Source: Prinia subflava (Eukaryota; Chordata; Aves; Passeriformes; Cisticolidae). Taken from it: a stretch of DNA of 64,000 nt. The notes under the pieces are model-generated. The model made no database searches. It was not told the origin of the DNA and saw only the letters and a program-made list of their open reading frames with translations. A program made the position numbers and the translations under genes. Positions 1-10,465 of this stretch are shown one piece after another (within the stretch, counting starts at the first letter, position 1; each line of letters opens with the position of its first letter). Where the stretch lies: NCBI RefSeq assembly GCF_021018805.1, contig NW_026960609.1:744001-808000 (forward strand). Reading direction: 5' to 3'.

Positions 1-19
1 AGGGGTATTCTTTAATTGT

Positions 20-503
20 GGAAGGAAGGAAGGAAGGAAGGAAGGAAGGAAGGAAGGAAGGAAGGAAGGAAGGAAGGAAGGAAGGAAGGAAGGAAGGAAG
101 GAAGGAAGGAAGGAAGGAAGGAAGGAAGGAAGGAAGGAAGGAAGGAAGGAAGGAAGGAAGGAAGGAAGGAAGGAAGGAAGGAAGGAAGGAAGGAAGGGAG
201 GAAGGAAGGGAGGAAGGGAGGAAGGAAGGGAGGAAGGAAGGAAGGAAGGAAGGAAGGAAGGAAGGAAGGAAGGAAGGAAGGAAGGAAGGAAGGGAGGAAG
301 GAAGGGAGGAAGGAAGGGAGGAAGGGAGGAAGGAAGGGAGGAAGGAAGGAAGGAAGGAAGGAAGGAAGGAAGGAAGGAAGGAAGGAAGGAAGGAAGGAAG
401 GAAGGAAGGAAGGAAGGAAGGAAGGAAGGAAGGAAGGAAGGAAGGAAGGAAGGAAGGAAGGAAGGAAGGAAGGAAGGAAGGAAGAAAGGAAGGAAGGAAG
501 GAA
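20..503. repeat. (GGAA)n microsatellite, about 484 bp
   Basis: This is an almost uninterrupted run of the tetranucleotide GGAA, about 120 units. Interruptions of the form GGGA cluster at about 196-232 and 291-342, which suggests local duplication of variant blocks. The run is open in several frames and encodes Glu-Gly-Arg-Lys repeats, but this is a by-product of the repeat and not a gene. Long GGAA runs can bind ETS-family factors in other genomes; nothing here shows that they do so. Confidence 0.97.
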
Positions 504-995
504 ATCAAATGACCATGGTTCCTTGAAGAAGTTGAAGTTTCCTTGAACATCTAACCTAAGTTAAGCAGGTTCAATGACCATCACTAGCTAGTAAAATCTG
601 CTCATCCTACTCCTGCTTATATGCTCATGCCTTTAAGGCAAAATAATTCTGAATTAAAGCTGTGAATTTAGCATAGATTGTTAAAATTACACTGAACCTA
701 CATGTACTTTACTAAAGTAGTATTAATTACATTTGCTTTAATTTATTTTAAAAATTAAATAGGCTACACTGAACAAAGGCTATTCTGTTTCTGAATGAGA
801 ACCCACACACAGTTCAATGTAGTTTAACTAATCCAGCTCAGAATATAAGCGCAATAATTTCTCTGATTATCACTGTGAAGACTAGACTTTATTAAGCACT
901 GCCCTTCAGAAAAATGAAGGCCTGAACTCTTGCTGAGGAAAATAATTATGATACTTTACAGCAGCCTTATAGTACCTAAACAGGGACTACAAGAA
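504..995. other. AT-rich sequence, nothing recognised
   Basis: I see no coding potential, LTR or recognisable repeat between the microsatellite and the first CR1 tail. It is probably intronic. Confidence 0.5.
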
Positions 996-1306
996 ACATA
1001 GAGAGGGACTTTTTACAAGGGCATGTAGGGTTAGGACAAGGGAGAATGGCTTCAAACTCAAAGAGGGTGGGTTTAGATTAGACATATTAGGAAGAAATGC
1101 CTTACAGTGAGCGTGGTGAGACACCAGCACAGAATTCCCAGAGTAGTTGTGGATGCCTCATACCTGGCAGTGTTCAAGGCCAGGTTGGATGAGCTTTGAG
1201 CAACCCGGTCTGCTGAAAGGTGCCAATGCTTATGGCCAGGGGATTGGAACTAGATGGTCTTTAAGGTCCTGTCCAACCCAAACCTTTCTATGATTCTGTG
1301 ATTATG
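996..1306 (+). mobile_element. CR1 LINE, 5'-truncated 3' end
   Basis: The stretch reads like the 3' end of an avian CR1 retrotransposon in plus orientation. It has the typical phrases for GGCAGTGTTCAAGGCCAGGT (about 1168-1187) and for the terminal part around TCCAACCCAAACC (about 1273), and ends in short ATTCTGTG-type repeats near 1290-1302. It is truncated at the 5' side as most CR1 copies are and encodes no intact protein. The left boundary is approximate. Confidence 0.85.
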
Positions 1307-4300
1307 TATGCCCACAGCACATATTTTGGGAATGGATTCACATTTTAAGTTGCTCATAAATCTTAGACTTATGCACACAGAATTCACTTCAGAAGATAAC
1401 TCAAATGAAGTACATAATGCTTCTGAATTTTTTTCTGCCATTTTAGGCAAAGGAGTCTTATGGAGACAAGAAACATTCTGTTATCAGATTGACAAAATGA
1501 AAGGAATTAATAACAAATCTGGAAGGCACTGGATTCTCAGATGTCAACCATCTGTCAGTGATTGTTCTTCAAGGATCATGTAGATGCATTCTAATCTATG
1601 TAAAGTTCATGACAACTTTATTCCTACAGTCTGCACTCTACTTATCAAAGATGATAGTAGTCACTTTTACCTTTTAATGCCAATAATTCATCTGACAACA
1701 TTAATCCTATTGCTAACAAGTTGGTTTAAATTAGGATAACATTTTCTTGCGCAATAATGATTGCATTTTAATATTTTTATTATGCCTAGTGACATCTAAA
1801 TGCAGTATCAGAACTTCAACCCAGTCACTACTGTGATAGCACAGCTATCCCAATCAGACAATTAAGAAATGTGGCTCTTACATCAAAGACTTGGATATTT
1901 AAGAGAATTAGGATTCCCCTGCTGACTTGAAAGTGACTATCAATTTATTAGCTAAAAACCATCAAGCAAGACCTCGTTCACTAAATGTAAGGTCTACCTA
2001 ACAATCAATGAACCATGTACAGCAGTCCAAGAACCACAGGGATCTATATTACCACTACAATACAGTCACCAAAGTTTGGAGCCACCATCTCCAGCACTCA
2101 AATTCCTACAAGTAGTTGCACACGATCTGTCCTAAAATGTGGAACATGAAACAACCCATGAAATGTTTTTGTCAATGCTGAACAAGCAATAAACCAGAGA
2201 TTAGGCAAACCTCGGCTTGTTGGCATTAACTGAAACAAAGTAGCTCATAAAGGTATTAATACTACAGTAATGAGACTAGTAACACAAATGGAGCAATGAT
2301 AGACAACATTTGTTTTATGTAGGCAGAAGGTGTTGCCAGATGTTCAATTCTTTTGAACATTTAAATTTTGCACATCTTCCTTATTTGTCATCTTTACACT
2401 CATGGTCTTAACTGAAAGCAATGGCTAAAGAGCTCCACTAATTCCTGAGGTTTTCAGAAAAAATCAGAATTTACAACTGAGGGTGAAGATTATCTTAAAA
2501 GAAACATTAAAGGAACATCATTATTATGCTGGACTATGTAAGAAAGAGGATTTATTAAAGGGTATTTGTTGCTTGGTGAATGTGTTATTTTAATGTTTTA
2601 TATAATGGTGACCTATTAGAGAGGTTTTTAAAATGTAGCAGTAACAATTAAAATAATTAATGAATAAAACCAGTCCCTTTCTTGTAGGATCAAAGTATAA
2701 GAAATTATTAGCTATATCCAATGATGCATAGACAACACTATGAGCCAGAAGCTAAAAAGAAAGGAAAAATCTATGATAATCTTCCCTTGAGTAATCAGGG
2801 CAGTACTACTGGGAATTATCATCTATTATAGAGGGTAATGCTTAATTTAAATCAGATTACTTTTGACAAATATCTGCTGCTGATGGCCACATTAAAAGGA
2901 CTTAAATTTACATTCATTTTAAATATTAAAATATAACACACACTGTAACTTAATTGAGGACAGCGCCGATGTTTTCAATTTCACTTCAGTGTTCTCTCCT
3001 AATTCACGTAACTTCAATACATCAACTTGGTATATTTTACATAAGACCCTTTGGTTATAAGACATTATTGCTTTCAATTTAACATTTTGAACTAAATTCA
3101 TGACATGACTTTGAAATTGTATTCCTTTACCTAGACTGAGAAATTTTCATAACATGTCTCAAGTCTCCTGTGTATTCAACAACTAATGCTTCACCACAGC
3201 TTCTAAGCAACTCTCCTGCTATATCCAACTTCCCCCTTATCCCCAAATTCTAACCTTTCAAATACACTCTTTACTTATCCTTACTGCAGCCTACATGAGA
3301 AATAAGTGTTCTCTGTCTTTGATTACTTGGTAGCTGCTACATGTTTTGAGTCAACCATGTGTGTGATAGATTCAGGGCATTAAAAATAGAAGAAAACAAT
3401 CTTATGAAAGATTTATGTGTTTTCTAAGGCTACCCACAAAATGAATCTCTCAGTCAAAATTAGGCTGGTTTTACAAAAGCAAAATGCCTTCTAGCTTTAC
3501 AAATTTCAGTTCTTCCTCAAGATTTGCAAAGCAATGCAAGCTGCAGAACTGAAACTGTGGTACTAAAGAGGTCCTCAATCAGCCTTAGATCACACATCAT
3601 ACAAGAGGATGAGAAATATGGGTAAATCAAGTTAGGCAGATGACAAGGAATGGGACAATAATTTAGCACATCTGGCCACATTGCCACCTGAAAGAAGAGT
3701 CAGGGTGTTCCAGTGTCAAAGACTAAAATAAAGAGGATTACAGCAGATCCTTTAAGTGCAGGAGGCATCCTGTGTAATATGGTTGGCCCACTCTCCAGCA
3801 TAACGTGAGGTAAAGGCAGAGGTGGTGCCACTGGGTTCTGTGAAGTATGACTGAAAAGGTTCCCATGTATAAGTGACTTCCTTGCAATTCAGAAGCCTGA
3901 AGCCAAACAGTTCTGTGAGTTCCCAGCAGAAATATGGATTAAAGAAGAACCATACAGAAAAAAAATGAAGTAATCTCCTGGAATTAAAAAAAAAAAAAAA
4001 TCAGGAAAAAAAAGACACATGCACATCATGTTCTTCTTGCAATCCACCATTAGTTTATAACAGACATCTATGAAAGACAATCCTGTTAAAATGTGAGTAT
4101 CTGCAAATGCTGTGTGAGTTCAGCAGAGAATGCAGCAGAGTGGAATTGAAAGGGAGTCTCTAACTGCACAAATTGCTCTAAAGATTACCTGAGAAAGGCT
4201 GTGAGAAACTCGGAGGCAGAAAACATCCACCACACTGGGCTTCCTTCAATGCGACTGTGTTCCTTGCGTAAACGTGGGATTACTAATTTTTACCATAAGC

Positions 4301-7272
4301 AGTCTCTAAGATATTAATTCAAAGCAAATCCCCTTTTCTGCTCTGCTGAAGTTTTCTTTCGCAATGGTGAGAGAAGGCTTAGGAAAAAAAAGGTTTCCAA
4401 AAATCACAGAAAATTATTAATACTTACTCAAACACAAAAACATCTGACTTCAGTCTTAATTTCTTTCATTTGTTTTCTATGATGAATAAACTCCAAACCA
4501 AGATAAAATTATTTATTAGTGAACGAGCTTTAAATAACGCTTTTCACTATGTTGAACCAACTATCATTTGCAAATGCACTGACAGTTATTTTTGTTTTTT
4601 CTCAAAAGCATTTTCAGACCCAGTTTCTCCTGCATGGTTGAGGTCTTCTGTCAAAAACAGTAGCTTTCTGTAAGTTGGCCTATTTTGCCCACATCTCCAA
4701 AATATTTCTATTACTTTATTTATGGTGTACAACTTTTCTTGCAAATAAGCATCAAACTGACAGTTCCTTTAAAAGCTATCAAGAACAGTTTTCCCTTTTC
4801 TGAATATTATATATAAGTTGGTGTTTATGTCATCCTAGCAACCAATGGTGCTGTAATTTTCATTAACATCCATTTGTCTCCCATAATAGCAATCCTGAAA
4901 CCCTTCACATCTATTCTTTTCTGAGTTACTCTACACGTGTAGGCATAGATTGATTTGCTGTGGAGGTACATGTTCACCTGTTCTTTTATTATCAGGTATG
5001 TTTCTGTACACAATTTATCACTCTGATACAACTGTAGCCTAATGGAGTCATCATGAAAGCATCTAAAAAGAATATGAGTGTCTTATTACATGTAGCCTTT
5101 TTGGATCTGATAACAAAACCAAAAGGTCCTGCCTTCAAATAATTCCCCAAACTGGAAAAGGCTATTTACCATGAGTTTATCAATAATCTTTAAGAAATAA
5201 CTTGTATGAAAATATAGGCCTTTTTTTAATATATACTTTTATGTGATTGTAACTCTATATTCAAAGGCAATCTAACAATGAACTAGTTCTAACTGGTCTG
5301 TGATTTGAAAGAAATGTTTGATTTTGTTAGTGCTTTAGCTAGGATGGATATATTTAGATCCTTTTTGGGACTGATTTTATCTTTTACTGCATATCAGTTC
5401 ATGCTATTAATTTTTTCTGCAGTGAAATCCATGACTTTCAGCTTCACCAGCAGCACTTAGGAACATGACTACTCTGCTGAGTTTGACATACAGCAAGACT
5501 ATCCCAAAAAGTTTCTATTAGGCATACCGATTAGTTTGGAAATAACAACTATCTGCCTGAGGTCATCTGGGTGCTGAGCAGAGCTGTTGATGGAGTCCAA
5601 GTCTGTTATTTCCAGTTTCTGGATTCTGCATACTTCTCCATGGAGAAGCAAACTGAAGTCTGCCCCTCTGTGTGTACCAGAAGTTCTCAGTTATTGAAGC
5701 CTAATGTTTTATTAGAGTCCTTCCATCCACTTCAGAGTTACTGGAGTTCTACCACAGTAAGAACACTTGGGTGTTTTTGTTCCATTTCTCTGTGCTATCA
5801 GCACAGACACCTCTCACCTCTGTTTCAGTGAAGGATTTCAGTGAAGGATTATACAGCACTAAAGATGGCCCAAAATGAGATGTGCTGCTTCAACTGAGAC
5901 AGTCTATCCTCCTGCTACTGACTCAAAGTACCACTGAAGACAAAAGGACTGATAGCAGAGGCATCCAGGGTTGTAAAGCCTCCAAAATTTGTTAGTCTGA
6001 TAAAATGCTCCTGCAAATTTCTTATTGTTGCAAAGGGGCCAGCTGCAGCTGCCTAGTGGCTCCTTTATGTCTAAACTCCAATTCAAACCTCTCATAACTG
6101 GCCTGGCTCAAACTGCATACTGTGCTTGGACACAGAAGTGGCACACTGCTACATTTAAAAATACACACACATAAAAGGACACAGATAGAGAGGAGTGTCC
6201 AAGAATCAAAACACTTCAGGAAGGCACAACATTCAAGCTGAAAAGGGGTTTAAGTTTTTACGGGTATTACACTCAAGGAATGAGGAAATTCCTCAAGGAC
6301 TGAGTAGCCAAACTCTCTCCTCTTGGCCATGTTTGAAGCTATTCTCTTTCTGAAGACTATTCTTTAGAGTCATCAAAAAAGGACATGGATGGAAAGTCAT
6401 GAAGTTTAACATAACTGAAATCCTTAACAGCTGCATTTGGAGGGGCAAGGGGGAGAGACACTGGAAGCAGGCATTCTCAGCCTTCACCCTGCTCAGACAT
6501 ATCATTAATAATATCAAAATGTGTACTGACACAAGAAAATATACTCCATGTTATAGCATACCTTAAATCAATCTGGTAACAGAAGCTAACTTGGACTGCA
6601 GTAGGTCATTTGCCAAAGAGGGTGTCTTAGTCTCAGGATGATAGAAGAGCTTCAATACCTGCACAGGGCTCTTATCAATCTCTGGACTAAATTTATGATG
6701 CTGTTCTTGATCTATACAGATCTAAATTACATGGGATTTGTCTGTCTAAGAGACCACTTCTCGTGTGCCATGCTGCCACAGCTGGTGTCAGCAGAAAGGC
6801 TCACTCCAGGCATGTTTGGTATTAAAGAAGGGGAAAAAAAGTGAGTTGTCAGCAGGATTGACTCACTGGGGACAGGCTGCTTTGCAATTTACTCCCACCT
6901 TTAGTTTGAAATAGCTAAAATCTGTTGATCCTTAAAGTGGTCTAAAAGGTACCCTGCTTTCTTGGGAACACAATCAAGAGTGATATTTTTAGACACATCT
7001 GAAAACCATGCTTGTTTTCTAACTCCTGATTATTTCTCTTAAGAGTTATGAATTGGAAGGTAATCTGAGGTCTTCATCTTTTAAGACAATGTCCTTTAAT
7101 CCAACAGAATAAACACATTTTATTAAAAGGGGACTTCAGATAGCATTGTCGGAAAAGAATAACATAGCAGACATACTTTTAGAGCTATTCATCTGCAGAG
7201 GGGATGCCATTAATTTTGTTAAAAAGTGCTGGCCTTTCTCCAGTTTAGTTTGGTAAAGGATACAGATATACA
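1307..7272. other. About 6 kb of intron-like DNA
   Basis: No open frame longer than about 90 codons and no repeat family I can name is visible. There are short A-runs (for example near 3987-4000). Old, diverged repeats may be present but cannot be called by eye. Confidence 0.5.
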
Positions 7273-7278
7273 TATATT

Positions 7279-7597
7279 TGTGGAACTGCATTTTATTGAA
7301 ATGGTATGCTCTGGCTCACCCCTGGAAAGTGTATGGTTTATCCCAAGTCTGTAACCTCCCCTGCAGTATCGTGTGTCTGTAACACCACTGGCCTCTAGAT
7401 CTGTCCGTGCCCACTTTGAATCCCTCTGTTAAGGGTGCAAACAGAGAGGGCGCACTCTCTTTTTGCCCTGGAGGCCTCCAGAGGCTCTGCTCCTCTCCCC
7501 TTCCCTCCCTCTCCCTCCTTCCCCCTCTCTCTCAGTGACCATGCTGCCTTCCTGGGGTCAAACTCCGAATAAATCCTCATCCCATCAGCACCTCACC
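7279..7597 (+). mobile_element. Old solo LTR, left half (split by ERV-1)
   Basis: This segment matches the first three quarters of the solo LTR at 59956-60396. It starts TGTGGAA, contains the phrase GTATGGTTTATCCCAAGTCT, and carries an AATAAA at about 7569-7574. The remainder continues at 14934 after ERV-1. The flanking hexamers TATATT (7273-7278) and TATATG (15044-15049) look like its own slightly diverged target duplication. The unsplit length would be about 429 bp, against 441 bp for the other copy. Confidence 0.85.
7592..7597. repeat. Target site duplication of ERV-1 (CTCACC)
   Basis: CTCACC occurs at 7592-7597 directly before the 5' LTR and again at 14928-14933 directly after the 3' LTR. 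The uninterrupted homologous LTR near 60290 has a single CTCACC here, so the empty site is effectively known. Six bases is the length expected for alpha- and betaretroviral integrases. Confidence 0.92.
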
Positions 7598-7922
7598 TCT
7601 GGGAATACACAAGACAGAGAGTCAAACAGACTTGATTAGCATATCTGGTTTGATAACCAAGATGCCATGGCAGGAACAAACAGAACTGTGAAAATTACAG
7701 GAGATGGGATTACACCTGCTTACGGGAAGAGAGAAGATTCAATCAACTTCTGCAAGCAAAGAGTTGTTGTAAAATGCATGAGTTTTCTGTGTGATTTTTA
7801 ACCTGATTATTGTAGTAGAAATGATTAACCTGTCTGAAATAGTATATAAGCTTTTGGAAAACCTGAGTAAAATCGAATTCTGATCACCGAATCAGTCTTC
7901 CCGTCTCTCATAATCGCCAATA
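7598..7922 (+). mobile_element. ERV-1 5' LTR (325 bp)
   Basis: Direct repeat of 14603-14927 with no difference found by eye. It begins TCTGGGAATA and ends CGCCAATA, so the terminal dinucleotides are TC and TA instead of the usual TG and CA. The boundaries are fixed by the CTCACC target duplication on both outer sides and by the exact 2-nt gap (AT, 7923-7924) to the primer site. It holds a TATATAAG box, but no AATAAA; AGTAAA at 7866-7871 is the best poly(A) signal candidate. Confidence 0.93.
7843..7850 (+). promoter_or_regulatory. ERV-1 LTR TATA box
   Basis: TATATAAG at 7843-7850 lies about 70 bp before the LTR end, the right place for a retroviral core promoter. An AGTAAA at 7866-7871, a variant poly(A) signal, follows within 25 bp, so R would be short. 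The same pair occurs in the 3' LTR near 14848 and 14871. Confidence 0.7.
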
Positions 7923-7924
7923 AT

Positions 7925-7942
7925 TGGTGCCCCGTGTGAGGA
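7925..7942 (+). other. Primer binding site, elongator tRNA-Met
   Basis: TGGTGCCCCGTGTGAGGA is complementary over 18 nt to the 3' end (including CCA) of vertebrate elongator tRNA-Met as I know it. It starts two bases after the LTR. The match is much better than to tRNA-Lys, -Trp or -Phe, which related genera usually employ. Confidence 0.8.
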
Positions 7943-8044
7943 AAAGAACCGGCGGTCTGCTGGCAATTGGCGACGCCCCTGGAACTGATCGTGGCGGTGA
8001 AAGAACCGTGTTTGGGCCTACAATCATCTGTACGCCGGACGTGA

Positions 8045-8053
8045 CAGGTGAGC
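8045..8053 (+). other. ERV-1 major splice donor (CAG|GTGAGC)
   Basis: CAG followed by GTGAGC matches the splice donor consensus. It sits in the leader, 22 bp before the gag start codon, the usual location for the donor that makes env mRNA. A second weaker donor-like site (AAG|GTATGG) overlaps the gag start at about 8067. Confidence 0.65.
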
Positions 8054-8069
8054 CAGGGGAACTCAAGGT

Positions 8070-9812
8070 ATGGGACAGGTCATGTCCGACGGGAGAGACG
8101 TTAAGAAAACCATCCAGCGCTTGCTGAGCAAGCATGGATCCCCCATTCTTAAGCAGGACCTTAAGTCGCTCCTACGATGGGTGTCACGCATGTTCCCCGA
8201 TACCACCCCTTCCTCTGTTCTTACTCTCTGCTACTGGGACAAGGTCGGCGTAAAGCTCTACGACCTGGCTACGCTGCCTGGCCACGAGCCAGAGCTGCGC
8301 CTGCTTCCTGCATGGAGGGCGGTCATGGAAGCGGTTAAAAAAGAGGGGGGGAGCGAGGCAGCCTGCGAGGCTACCGCGGAGACGGCCCCGGAGGCCGTGC
8401 CAGACCGAAACCTGCCCAGGTCCCGCTCCCCGTCCCCCGTCCGCACCCCCTCCCCGACGAACGCCAAAGATAAAGCCCAGCCGCCAGCTGCACCCCCACC
8501 GGGATCCCACCAGCGACCCCAGAGCCGCCGAACGCTAACTGCTTATGGGGACTCTGACTTTAGCAGTGACGGGGAGTCTTTTGATCCCAGCCCCGAAAAT
8601 GATCTGGACTTATTCCCTTCAAATAGGCATAACAACTGGTTAAAGATAAAAAAGAAAGCCCTTAAGGACAGAGACTTTGATACCGCAGCAGAAATATTTG
8701 TAGCCCCTGTGCGTCTCGGCCCGAGGGGGGGGAATCCCCGATGGGAGCCCTTGGGCCACTCAGAAATTAAGGAACTGCGCCGTACCGCAGCAGAATACGG
8801 TCTGGGGTCCCCTTACTTCAGTAATTTGTTGAGAGCAACTTTCAGTACTCACCTCATGACCCCTCATGATGTTAAATCCTTAGCAAACCTTTTGCTCACT
8901 CCAACGCAATATGCGATATTCATGGCACAATGGAAAAGGAGACTGGAGAACTTAATTGTAACATATGCAGGGCAAGCAAACCAAGCCCTGGTTGCCTTAA
9001 CTATTGACCATTTAGCGGGGGAGGGAGCGCATACCGATCCTAATGGCCAAGCTGCCTTGCCGAGGGAAGCCCTGGAAGGGGTCACGGAGGCAGCTCGTTT
9101 TGCATTTCTTAAAGTCCCTGATGCAAAAACCCCGCAACAGTCCTTCATAAATATTAAACAGGCTCCCCAAGAACCCTATATGCAGTTTGTGGACAAATTG
9201 AAACAAGCACTGGAAAGACAGATTGATAACGATCAAGCCAGGGAAGTTGTGCTCCTAAAACTGGCTATTGAAAATGCTAATGATGACTGTAAACGACTCT
9301 TGAAGGCCCTGCCCCCAGAACCTGAGCCCACACTGCTCCAAATGATAGAAGCCTGCAACCGCCTGGGGACATTGCAGCACACTACAGCAGTGACCTATCA
9401 AGCTGTGGGACAAGGCATAGCCGATGCTTTTGCCGCTTTAAAGATAATACCCAAAAAGCAGTCGGTTTGTTTCATCTGTGGGGAGCCCGGGCACATTAAA
9501 AAAGACTGTCGAAAGGCACAAAACCCGAGAACACCGAATATGTGCCCTCGTTGCCAGAAAGGTCCTCACTTTGCTAATTCCTGTCGCTCTAAATTTCACA
9601 AAAATGGCCAGCCGTTGCAGGGAAACTCATCTCACAGCGCGGGATGGCGACGCGTGAAGACACAAGTCCCACAGCCAACCCAGCAGCTGTCACAGCCAGA
9701 GCCAACCTTCAGCTTCCAGCCAGCGCAGGCCCTGCCCGCCGGACCATCTCCGACCTACGTCCAGCAACCCCAGGGAGCGCCGGATTGGACATTTCAACCC
9801 GTGATACAGTAA
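8070..9812 (+). CDS. gag: ERV-1 Gag polyprotein, intact
   Basis: The 580-residue structural polyprotein would assemble the particle and package the genome. It starts MGQ, giving a glycine at position 2 that could be myristoylated. A proline- and serine-rich stretch (about 115-150) separates the matrix part from the capsid. The capsid major homology region is visible at about 363-383 (IKQAPQEPY followed by FVDKL). Two zinc knuckles of the form C-X2-C-X4-H-X4-C lie at about 467-480 and 492-505. The start at 8070 is the first ATG after the leader donor. The C-terminal 60 or so codons overlap the pro frame. There is no clear PPPY or PTAP late motif; a PTYV near the C-terminus is the nearest candidate. 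No internal stop or frameshift is present. Confidence 0.93.
   Translation: MGQVMSDGRDVKKTIQRLLSKHGSPILKQDLKSLLRWVSRMFPDTTPSSVLTLCYWDKVGVKLYDLATLPGHEPELRLLPAWRAVMEAVKKEGGSEAACEATAETAPEAVPDRNLPRSRSPSPVRTPSPTNAKDKAQPPAAPPPGSHQRPQSRRTLTAYGDSDFSSDGESFDPSPENDLDLFPSNRHNNWLKIKKKALKDRDFDTAAEIFVAPVRLGPRGGNPRWEPLGHSEIKELRRTAAEYGLGSPYFSNLLRATFSTHLMTPHDVKSLANLLLTPTQYAIFMAQWKRRLENLIVTYAGQANQALVALTIDHLAGEGAHTDPNGQAALPREALEGVTEAARFAFLKVPDAKTPQQSFINIKQAPQEPYMQFVDKLKQALERQIDNDQAREVVLLKLAIENANDDCKRLLKALPPEPEPTLLQMIEACNRLGTLQHTTAVTYQAVGQGIADAFAALKIIPKKQSVCFICGEPGHIKKDCRKAQNPRTPNMCPRCQKGPHFANSCRSKFHKNGQPLQGNSSHSAGWRRVKTQVPQPTQQLSQPEPTFSFQPAQALPAGPSPTYVQQPQGAPDWTFQPVIQ
9620..9626 (+). promoter_or_regulatory. gag-pro -1 ribosomal frameshift heptamer GGGAAAC
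   Basis: G GGA AAC is set correctly in the gag frame (last base of one codon plus two codons), and the pro frame is -1 relative to gag and open from about 9593 on. The same heptamer is used at gag-pro junctions of known betaretroviruses. Downstream, GCGCG and CGCGT around 9636-9654 could form a stem. Confidence 0.85.
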
Positions 9813-10465
9813 CGTTGACCAATTCCTCAGTGTTTTGTCTCCCCACAGGAATTTACAGACCTTTGCTACCAGGTCACCATGCTTTGCTTTTAGGTAGATC
9901 TTCTACCTCAGTAACAGGATTATTTGTTTTGCCAGGAGTTATTGATTCTGACACGGTTGGGGAAATAAAAATCATGGCTTGGACCCCACAGCCCCCCTGC
10001 GTGGTCCCAGCAGGGACCAAAATAGCCCAGCTTGTACCTTTTCCAGCAGCCCCCTTATCCACACCCCCGATAGCTAATCAGAGGGGAGGCGGGTTTGGTT
10101 CAACAGGGGTACCACAAATTTTTTGGACCCAGCGCATAACTCCTGAACGTCCTACGTGCAGGTGTAAGGTGTCTCTGAGAGGTAAAGAGTTAATTTTAAC
10201 CGGATTGATTGACACGGGCGCGGATATCAGTCTTATCTCCCAAAATCAATGGCCTAATGATTGGCCATTAATGCCTGTCCCCCAGGTCCTCTCAGGGGTG
10301 GGTGGAAACAGTCAAAGCTATCAAAGCCAACACCTGGTACAGATCACAGGGCCTGAAGGCAGGGTAGCAACTGTCAGGCCTTATGTGTTGTCTGCGCCGC
10401 TGATTTTATGGGGGAGAGATGTTTTGTCTCAATGGGGAATTTTCATGCAGTCAAATTTTGTATAA
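9620..10465 (+). CDS. pro: ERV-1 Pro: dUTPase plus retroviral protease, intact
   Basis: The frame is made by a -1 shift out of gag. Its first half is a dUTPase, which hydrolyses dUTP and limits uracil in viral DNA: the phrases PGSAGLD, RSS and RGGGFGSTG (the C-terminal glycine-rich motif) are in the expected order. The second half is a retropepsin-type aspartic protease with the active-site phrase LIDTGAD (about 10205-10225) and a later GRDVLSQWG segment. dUTPase joined to the N-terminal side of protease in its own frame is typical of betaretroviruses. An ATG occurs at 9644 but is unlikely to be the natural start. The frame closes at 10463-10465, overlapping pol by about 50 bases. Confidence 0.92.
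   Translation, partial: GKLISQRGMATREDTSPTANPAAVTARANLQLPASAGPARRTISDLRPATPGSAGLDISTRDTVTLTNSSVFCLPTGIYRPLLPGHHALLLGRSSTSVTGLFVLPGVIDSDTVGEIKIMAWTPQPPCVVPAGTKIAQLVPFPAAPLSTPPIANQRGGGFGSTGVPQIFWTQRITPERPTCRCKVSLRGKELILTGLIDTGADISLISQNQWPNDWPLMPVPQVLSGVGGNSQSYQSQHLVQITGPEGRVATVRPYVLSAPLILWGRDVLSQWGIFMQSNFV

Noticed and set aside
16..546. Open frames of 164-176 codons over the GGAA run
   Set aside because: They consist only of Glu-Gly-Arg-Lys repeats produced by the microsatellite; there is no gene context.
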